In this document: positions 56,192 to 64,000 of the stretch, one piece after another
Position numbering within the stretch: position 1 is the first letter of the stretch
Layout: the number at the start of each line of letters is the position of its first letter
Assembly (NCBI GenBank): GCA_023014365.1
Contig: JAEBUN010000031.1
Location: forward strand, 434,001-498,000
Source of the DNA: Lepiota brunneoincarnata
Taxonomy: Eukaryota > Basidiomycota > Agaricomycetes > Agaricales > Agaricaceae
Reading direction: 5' to 3'
Length of the DNA: 64,000 nt
Made by a program: the position numbers and the translations under genes
The notes under the pieces: generated by a model
Told to the model about the DNA's origin: nothing
Databases searched by the model: none
What the model saw: only the letters and a program-made list of their open reading frames with translations

Positions 56192-58732
56192 TTAATGGAG
56201 GGGAAGGTAATAATAAACAAGGGGATAACTGTCTTGATGATGAGCAACAAGGGCCCCCATCTGAGAGGCCTTTATCCCACATACCAACACTGTTGTATGT
56301 GGTCTATTGACCTGCAATGATCCGACTGCTTGAACCAATGCGCTCATTGACATCTCGCGCGTGCGCCAAAATAGACTGGGCTATAAGTTGGGCAAAACCG
56401 AGTGAGTAAAGCAACAGCGACAACCACAAGACATACCTTTGTTCCATCTTCCTGAAATTGTACTGTTTCCTCAACACAGATCGCTTGATCCTTGGTGTTC
56501 AACGTTTTGGTGTCGATGAAATCCATGGAGAGGCACTCAAGTCGTGTTCCCCTGATGAATCCATATTCCTTCATCAACGTGCGAAAGTGCTAGATTTGTC
56601 AGTTCGTTTGCCGGGACTTATCAGAGGACTGCGCGTACTATCCAAAGGTTCAAGAGAAACCTGAAGAATGGTCCGAAGTGATCAGAGCCACCGACAAAAT
56701 AACCAGTGACCAGCTGCTTGAAATTCACAGTCTGAAGCACCTCCAGGCGCTCCCGATCCGGGATCGAATTTCGGACAGGAAGAGCCGGGTTGGTAAAGGC
56801 GACACCGCAGGGGCAATCGGGTATCAAGAAGTGAGCCCAGTGAAATTGAGCCTCATATAGTAGGCCGGCTGCAAATATCCGTTTCTCATGCCTGGAGCCG
56901 ACAAGTGGCCATGACAAGTCAATAGCAAGTTCGGGCGCCATGCGAAGCTCTGAGGCAATAAGCAACTGGTCGTTCGTTTGGAAATAGAGAGACGTACTTG
57001 GATTCAGGTTATTGGTAACCTGTTGTATGATCTGCGAATAGCATTTCCAGATGTGCGCATGGACATCACTGAGGTCAATGGCATAGTTCTTTGATCGGTT
57101 TCGATTGAGTAGAAAGCTAGAAAAAGTTGTGTGAAGAAATCGAATGTTTTCCTTGTGGTTACGTTCAGATGGTGGGATATAAAGAACCGAGGGAAGCTTG
57201 TGTAGTGCGGAACGAACGTCCTCTTGTCTGTAACCGAATATGTTGGAAACGGAGGCTAGAGAGTAGCCAAATAAAGACAAGTTCCTAGAAAAAAAGCCTT
57301 CGCAAAGGAGAGTATGGCCCAACAGGTGCTGAACAGTAGGAATTGAGGGTTCCGGGATCTTGGAAAGTATCTGTTCATAAAGCAGGTCCAGTGTGTTGAA
57401 AGGATTGGTTCCAACGCCAGCGAGCATAGGATTATCAATCCGGGAGACAATGGTCTCGAGTTGGGATCGTGGGTTCCTGACCTTCGGATCACGAGTGAAT
57501 CGAAGGAAAAGGTCGGCGCACGTAAACCACCCCGACACTGCGTCAGCGATTTTGTTGAATTCAGCTTCGGATGGCCATTGAGATCCGTCGCTGGCGTCGA
57601 ACACTGTGTCGTGCCCTCGATAACTACTGTACGTTCGCCTCCTTTGGAAAGGATTGGACCGGTGGGGTTGATATTGCTTCCGGATCGCTTCAAAGCCATC
57701 TTTAAGATACAGCCGCACATCCTCACGACTCACATCATCGTCAATCGTTACGGGCAGCGACAATAAAACGAATTCTATGTCAGGAGATGAGAAGGCATTC
57801 GTAATGTGTCCTTCAGGTCGACTTGATATGAGCCAAATAAGGGGAACAAAGGGGAAATCGATGACGAATTTGGTGATGAGATGAATGATAGTCGTTTGTG
57901 CCTCCTCGTCTTCGAGCTCGTCTACTGCATCCAACATGATCAGAGAATCTGCTACCCCATTCAGCAAGCCCCTATTTGCTATTGGTTCAATGATGAATCC
58001 ATTGAATTGTTCGGCGATGCTTTGTTGAGGGTTGCGGGCGGATGTATCCATGAGATATGCGCGGTAGGAGGCATGCGTTCTTGCGAGCTGACCCGCAATA
58101 GTGGGTATCACTTTGGTGGGATCATGGAAAACAGTAGTGGTATCGCAGGAGGGAAGCTTTCGAGGATTTGGTAGCTTCGAGAGATTTGTATGATACTCCC
58201 CTTGTATCTCATAGAGATCGTCCCGGTTTTTGAACGGTCTCCACATCGACTCGTCATCGTCACCACTGATCGCATTCTGGCGTGGTTTGGAACCGGATAA
58301 GAACAATGTGACCAACACGCGCTCTGGACTGGTTTTTTCTGCAGTTGTCTGTAGGATCGCCGATTTCCCCACACCCGCGGGTCCGTGCAACCAGAGTATT
58401 CGCCTTTCCCTTGATTGATCTCGAGACCAGTCCTGAATTCGGTGGAGGAGAGTGGCACGTGTCCCAGGATGGCATCTGGATAGATGATCATGACCGCGTG
58501 TTTTGGATTTGAATTCACAACCACTGAATCCATGCTCCATGAGATAATACCAGACTAAAGAAGTCAATATTCTGCTATCAGGGCTAGTAAGAGCAAGAGA
58601 CGTACGTTTCCGCCGGTCCCCATCATCTCGGATCGTGGACGGAGCTTTCCCCTGATACTTTGGAGGAGGATTTCGATTAGAGGAATTAGATGAGGCTGCA
58701 CTGGGTAGTGTGCTCTTGGGGAATGTTTCCAT
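56192..58732 (-). CDS. NACHT NTPase (NLR-like), copy 2
   Basis: Exons 58732-58606, 58554-56998, 56949-56639, 56589-56437, 56353-56312 and 56260-56192 give 752 residues. Exons 2-5 have exactly the same lengths as in copy 1. Walker A (LHGPAGVGKSAIL), Walker B (LIMLDAVDEL) and LIWLISSRPEGH are intact. The C-terminal half is conserved, with FAAGLLYEAQFHWAHFLIPD and DQAICVEETVQFQEDGTK. It stops soon after HHQDSYPLVYYYLPLH, so it lacks the proline-rich tail present in copy 1. This is the most regular of the three genes. An 18-base palindrome (58794-58811) lies about 60 bases upstream of the start. The short N-terminal exon carries no recognisable effector domain. Confidence 0.8.
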
Positions 58733-58793
58733 AACTGAGGCTTGAGGCTCGCCTCAGTCAGCTATGAAGTTGAAGGATGCTCACATGAACGGA

Positions 58794-58811
58794 GTACAGT
58801 ATATACTGTAC
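58794..58811. promoter_or_regulatory. 18-base perfect palindrome upstream of NACHT copy 2
   Basis: GTACAGTATATACTGTAC is its own reverse complement. It is followed at once by a partial repeat (CAGCACTGTAC). It could be a dimer-binding operator; that is inferred from position only. Confidence 0.5.
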
Positions 58812-58859
58812 AGCACTGTACAATGTTTAGTTGGGCACGAGGGAATCATTACGTAATTA

Positions 58860-59083
58860 TCAATCCCGGATGCTTGCGGGCAAATTGTTTGTTTCCTTGA
58901 TACGGGATCGATTACAGACCCTCATCGGAGTGTCCTGCAAACGGCCCTCCACATCCGCCTGTTCGCAGTTGAGCGCTTCCAATCTCTCCTCTTTGGTCCC
59001 ATCATACGCGGCTATTACCTGATTGAACTCGCTGACACAGGAGTCAATACCAAGCCCACATGGAATCAGAAGTAGCATTATTA
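58860..59083 (-). repeat. Conserved segment upstream of the NACHT genes
   Basis: Minus-strand reading contains CVSEFNQVIAAYDGTKEERL followed by EALNCEQADVEGRL. Related text lies at about 54300-54480 and, more degraded, at about 62050-62260. So each NACHT gene carries it on its 5' side. It may be a remnant exon of an upstream partner gene. Function unknown. Confidence 0.55.
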
Positions 59084-61909
59084 TCATATTGGCTCAGAAG
59101 GATCAGTTTTCACAGGAGCCGACAAATACAGTTGGCCTGGTGGGACGGTGCGGAAAACTGCGTCGAATAACTGCTTGCATGCTTGATTGAGGGGAAGGTA
59201 ATAATAAACAAAGGGATGACTGCCTTGATGATGCGCAACCAGGGCCCCCATCTGAGAGGCCTTCGTCCCACATACCAACACCATAGTCTGTGGTCTACTG
59301 ACCTGCAATGATCCGACTTCTTCAACTAATGCCCTCATTGACATCTCGCGCGTGTGCCATAAGGGACTAGCACTAGGCTGAATGAAACGGAGTAAGTAAA
59401 GCAACAATGACAGCTACAAGTCATATACCTTTGTTCCATCTTCCTGGAATCGCAGCGTTTCCTCAACACAAATCGCTTGATCCTTGGTGTTCAGCGTGTT
59501 GGTGTCGACGGGTTTCCTGGAGAGCCATCCTAGCCGGGTTCCTCTGATGAATCCATATTCCTTCGTCAACGTGGGGAATTGCTAGATTTGTCAGTTCATT
59601 TGTTGAAACTTGTCAGAGGGCCACGCGCACCATCCAAAGGATCAAGCGAGACCTGAAGAATGGTCCAAAGTGATCAGAGCCATCCGTAAAATATCCACTG
59701 ATCAACTGCTTGAAATTCACAGTCTGAAGCATCTCCAGGCGTTCCCGATCCGAGATCACATCTCCGACATCAAGAGCCGGGTTAGTAAAGGCAACACTAC
59801 AAGGGCAACGGGGTATCAGGGGGTGGGCCCAGTGGAATTGTGCTTCGTGTAGTAGGCCCGCTGCAAAGATACGTTTCTCATGCTTGGAACCGATAAGTGG
59901 CCATGACAAATCAATTGCCAGCTGGGGCGCCATGCGAAGTTCTAAGACAGTAAGCAAGCCAACCATTTTAATCTGGGAATGGAGAGACGTACTTGGGTCT
60001 ACGTTGTTGTTGACCTGCTGGATAATCCGCGAATAGCATTTCCAGATATGTGCATGGACCTTATTGAGGTCAATGGCATAGCTACCTGATCGTCTTTGAT
60101 CCAGAAGAAAGCTAGAAAAAGTAGTGTGAAGAAATCGAATGTTTTCCTTGTGGTCAAGCTCGGGTGGTGGGATATAAAGAACCGAGGGAAGTTTTTGTAG
60201 TGCAGAACGAACGTCCTCCCGTTTATAACCAAATATGTTGGAAACGGAGGCTAGGGAATAGCTAAACAAAGACAAATTTCTCGAAACAAAGCCCTCGCAA
60301 AGGAGAAGATGGCTCAACAGGTGCTGAACGATGGGAATTGAGGGCTTTGGGTGTTGAAAAAAGCGTGCAACGGCGGCGTGTTCGTTTGGCCTCGGTGAGC
60401 TTGTGAGGCAAATGGATGGCTACATACAACTCGAGTAGACTACTTAAATAATATCTACAACAATAAGGTCCGTAAACAATAAAACAATTTCAAATCACAT
60501 GCATTGCGCAGGCTTGCATGATGCCAAAATTCCAACATTGGGATCTTGGGAAGTATTTGGTGATAGAGTTGGTCCAGTGTGTTGAAAGGGCTATTTCCAA
60601 AGCCAGCAAGTGTTGGATCGTCAACCCGAGACACGATGATCTCGACTTGTGATCGTGGGTTCTTAACCTTCGGATCGCGAGTAAACCGAAGGAAAAGCTC
60701 GACACACATAAACCAGCCCGACACTGCGTCAGCGATTTTGTTGAATTCAGCTTCGGGTGGCCATTGAGATTTATCATTGGCATCGAACATTGTGTCGTAC
60801 CCACGACCACCACTATACCTTCCCTTCCTTTGGGAATTGGCCCCATCGAGTTGATATTGCTTCCGAATTGCTTCAAAGCCGTCTTTGAGATACAGCCGGA
60901 CATCCTCGCGACTCACATCGTCGTCAATTGGCACCGGTAGCGACAATAAGATGAGTTCAATGTCAGGGATTGAGAAGGCAGCCGTAATGTGTCCTTCAGG
61001 TCTACTTGATATGAGCCAAATAAGTGGAACAAAGGGGAAATCGATGACGAATTTGGTGATGAGGTGAATGATAGTAGTCTGTGCCTCCTCGCCTTCAAGC
61101 TTGTCAAGTGCATCCAAAATAACCGGGGCATCTTCTACCCCATTCAACAAGTCCCTATTTCCTATTGGTTCAATGATGAATTCATTGAATTGTCTGGCAA
61201 TGCTTTGTCGAGGAAGCGAGGGGTCACGGGCAAATGTCCCGGTGAGATATGCCCGGTAAGGCGCATGCATTCTTGCGAGCTGACATGCAATGGTGGGTAT
61301 CACTTTGTTGGGATCATGGAAAACCATGGGGGTAGCTTGAGGGATGAGTTCGGTAGGGCTCGTTAGTTTTGAGCCATTTGCTTTATACTCGCCCCTTATC
61401 TCGGCGGAATGGACTTGATTCCTGGACAGTCCCCATATCGGCTCTTCAGCATCGTCCCATGGCTTTATAGCGGGTTTCACTGTCGTGGCCCTGGTCGCAT
61501 TCGGGCGTGGCTTTGACCCGGACAAGAATAAGGTGACCAATATACGCTCCGGATCGGTTTCTTCTGCAGTTGTCTGCAAGATCGCCGACTTCCCCACACC
61601 AGCGGGTCCATGAAACCATAGTAATCGCTTCTCCCTTGATTCATCTTGAGACCAGTCCCGAATGCTGTGGAGGAGAGCGGTACGTGTCCCGGGGTGGCAT
61701 CTGGGTGGGGGATCACGTATTTCGGAGTGGAATTCGCAACCATTGAAGCAATGTTCTGGGAGATGAGACGGGACTAGGGAAGAGAATTAAGTTGAGATTC
61801 TACAGTCAGAGCTAGTACAAGAAGGAGACGTACGCGTCTGCCAATCACCATCATCCCGAATGCTGTGCGAAGGTTCGGACGACTTAAACGAGGTTGCGTC
61901 GGGCATCAT
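59084..61909 (-). pseudogene. NACHT NTPase, copy 3, split by a solo LTR
   Basis: Same exon plan as copies 1 and 2: 61909-61834, 61773-59993, 59941-59631, 59581-59429, 59344-59303 and 59251-59084. Exon 2 is interrupted at 60352-60537 by an LTR. Walker A is intact (FHGPAGVGKSAIL); Walker B reads PVILDALDKL. LIWLISSRPEGH is kept. Reading into the LTR ends the protein after a few dozen foreign residues, before the C-terminal half. The removed length (186 bases plus a 5-base duplication) is not a multiple of three, so the gene is broken unless the LTR is spliced out. Copy 3 has an extra stretch of about 10 residues near NATRATTVKPAIKPWDDAEE not found in the others. Confidence 0.8.
60352..60537. 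mobile_element. 186-base solo LTR with 5-base target duplication
   Basis: The element starts TGTTGAAAAAAG and ends TTCCAACA, with the TG...CA termini of an LTR. The 5-base sequence TTGGG directly flanks it on both sides (60347-60351 and 60538-60542). Copies 1 and 2 of the NACHT gene are uninterrupted at this site. No internal retrotransposon sequence remains, consistent with recombination between two LTRs. Confidence 0.85.
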
Positions 61910-62289
61910 GCACTTGAGGAGAGTGATGATGACTGGTGGTTATGGTATGCTTCAGTTATTTACCAACGGAGAAGTTGAAGGACACTGACATGAGCACGAG
62001 TCAATGTCCCTTTCGATCGGCAGCCACGAGGTCACGATGAATGATCCCGCAATTATCAGTCGGGAGTCCTCCAACAAGCGCTCACAGGAAACCTGTTCGC
62101 TTCCTTGACACAGGACTGATTACAGAGTCTCATCCTATCGCCACGCTGAACGGTGCCAAAGGGCAAGCAACGGAGGGCCCATCTCTCAAGTCTCTGTGTT
62201 CTGCCGGAATGCGAGCACGCGACTGCCACATTCTTTGAGCACATACAAGCCCGAGTTTACTACAGTCCGGTAAGAAAATACCTAGGGTG

Positions 62290-62640
62290 CTCTCGCACTG
62301 CAGACGCGAATGGGCAGCGAGCATCTGTCTGTTCCTTCCTTCTGACATAGAATGGAATTGTTCTCCGCAGCCTCGATCTGTGTCCGTTTCTGCGTCTTTG
62401 GACAATGCTCATGCCGCACACCCGGACGGTGGTACCTGTGAAATGAGGGCGGGTGAGCAACAAGGGCAAGGGGTTGGTCCTGGGAGGAGGCACGTCCTTG
62501 GGCCTTGAACTTGAGGAACAAGCTTCCATCGGCTGGGGTTGCATGAAATGTGTAATGGATGTTGGTATGTAGGAACGCATCGGAGTAATCGCCGCGCTGT
62601 TGCGTCTAGCAACAGAACCTTCGAGTTTGAGGGCGATCGT
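62290..62640 (-). pseudogene. Decayed 5' fragment of the PPxY membrane-protein family
   Basis: It matches the region from the 5' untranslated leader to early exon 2 of the gene at 15652. Shared text includes GTTGC(C)TAGACGCAACA, CCATTACACATTT, GGAACCCCA(AT)C-like and GAGAACAATT(C/T) tracts. Most of exon 1 is missing (about 190 bases deleted), and later frames are broken. It is not functional. Confidence 0.75.
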
Positions 62641-62735
62641 CACCAGCGCTCTTTGACAAAAAAGTAGTTATAACACAATTGATCAAACCCCACTGACTGA
62701 TTATCATCACAGCATTAATTTGGCACCTACCGAAG

Positions 62736-63085
62736 AATTATTCTGGTGATTGCTCTGTATCCATAGGAGGCGGTATTAAATCGGGGGCTCCTGCTGGTAA
62801 ACACAGGCAATACATGTTTGGTGAGCAGACAGCCTTTCAGAGCATTGCTCTGAATTCCTGAATGCTTGCTTGGAGCATGTGCAGGGAACAATCCAGTTGC
62901 CAGTGGGAACACGCCGAGGGCCAGCTAATTACCAATGGAAATCGAAGACATGAACGCCTTCGCCCAGTGTAATCGGTGATGAGCAAGGCCGGGCGACAGG
63001 TTATCAGTCTTCGTCTATCGGAGACGCGAATTCCGAACCTCAGCGGAACAGAGTATCTTTTTGGGAAACGCGCTGGGCCACTGGT
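62736..63085. repeat. Right copy of the 350-base direct repeat bordering the NACHT cluster
   Basis: Partner of 50648-51005. At its right end (about 63085) it runs directly into the relic of the proline-rich family, whereas at 51005 it does not. That marks a rearrangement junction. Confidence 0.8.
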
Positions 63086-63610
63086 GATAGCAGCGGGTGA
63101 GCGCCATCAAAAGGGGATATGAAGAGGGTCATATCGTCATCGTCTTCGGCAACGGGGAGTGAATAAGCGCTGAGGAGGGCGCAAGGTTCGTAGACGGATG
63201 GGGCGGCGGTGAGAGATCAGGTGACAATGGATGACATCGTCGCTGAACATATGGGTGACGCGGTCTGTAACGAGGTAAAGGGGTCAGGAGGGGAGGAGGT
63301 GAATAGGACAGTCGGAGAAGGGATGAAAGGGACGGTAATGGAGGGATCAGTGGGGGGGAGAATGAAAGCTGTTGGGCAGGTGAGGGAGGTGGATATGTTG
63401 ACAGCTGCAGAGTGTTAGCTCTAAAGAAGAGACCACATAACAAAGCAGATGATATCATAAGGGTCAGGCGAAACATGATCATCTCCGCCATGTGTGTATT
63501 CCCGTCTCTGTTGCCTCACTCTATCTGAGAATAGCATGTGTTCCAAAGGTTCTATAGAGACCTGCTCGTTTCGAGGATCCGAAGTCATGTTCCCCGTAGC
63601 GCCCAGCTGT
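63085..63610 (-). pseudogene. Proline-rich tail family, degenerate copy
   Basis: It begins with an ATG and MTSDPRNEQVSIEPLEHMLF, matching the stand-alone copy at 55066-55706. A short GT-AG intron and a proline-rich exon follow. Near 63180-63200 the conserved YEPCALLSAYSLPV reading lies in a different frame from the upstream part, so the gene is frameshifted. The weak donor (GTTATG) is another sign of decay. Confidence 0.6.
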
Positions 63611-64000
63611 GGACGCAGCTGATGGTGCGAGAGACCTGGGAACGATGACCCGGCTCCCTGAACGCACTATCATGAACAACATTTCGGGGAAAGAGGCTAC
63701 AAAGATCAAAGTGGCGCAACGTAAACAAGAAACTAGGGGGGAAAGCGGCAGGACGCAATTGACGGAGGAAAGCAGGTCCAGCTGTCCTCACTCACGGGTC
63801 CTTCCGCTATATCTGTTGTTTTGTTGCACGGTGTAGACACATAGGAGGCCAGTGCTCTGTAAGTAAATTGTGCCACCAGTACGCTATTTTTTGTTCGACT
63901 ATAACATAAATGTTTCCCTTGTTCAATGGGCGTGCGTAGTTTCCTGACTTCTCGTAACGCCGAAAAACAAGCGCAGACTCACGCCCCTTGTACTCAATGT
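63611..64000. other. Right edge, nothing supported
   Basis: Short frames only. No feature was recognised before the window ends. Confidence 0.4.

Overview
The window is nuclear DNA from a filamentous basidiomycete, most likely an Agaricomycete. Nearly every gene is cut by short GT-AG introns of about 45-70 bases. The gene families are also typical of that group: DUF6533-like seven-helix proteins, single-pass membrane proteins with proline-rich tails, NACHT NTPases and TPR-CHAT proteins. No ribosomal RNA, tRNA, CRISPR array or bacterial-style operon was recognised. Exon boundaries were worked out by hand from splice signals, reading-frame arithmetic and comparison of paralogues inside the window.

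Layout. 1-13 kb is mostly ordinary gene space: recyclin-1 (running off the left edge), a small unknown gene, two seven-helix genes (one probably frameshifted), Cdc20 and Spo7 divergent from a 149-base promoter with three CACGTG boxes, and a catalytically atypical aspartic-peptidase-like membrane protein. 13.4-17.3 kb holds a tandem pair of single-pass membrane proteins ending in a PPxY motif. 18.2-19.1 kb is a UbiA prenyltransferase gene with a one-base frameshift. 19-32 kb is repeat-rich and gene-poor: a large TPR-CHAT gene with two inactivating lesions, flanked by diverged direct duplicates, then two tandem small cysteine-rich genes.

32.3-45.4 kb carries CSE1 (exportin-2), a monocarboxylate-type MFS transporter, a third PPxY membrane protein and a secreted amidase. 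41.7-50.4 kb also contains three secreted paralogues resembling histidine phosphatases but lacking the catalytic histidine, and a 607-base mariner/pogo-type MITE. 50.6-63.6 kb is a young, decaying duplication cluster. It has three NACHT genes, one fused in frame to a proline-rich tail, one intact but shorter and one split by a 186-base solo LTR. It also has relics of a fourth NACHT copy, of the tail family and of the PPxY family. Direct repeats of about 350 bases border it.

Housekeeping genes (rcy1, cdc20, spo7, cse1) are intact and independently regulated. The most unusual content is the NACHT cluster, the pseudo-phosphatase family and the PPxY family. No pathway linking neighbouring genes can be read from the sequence.
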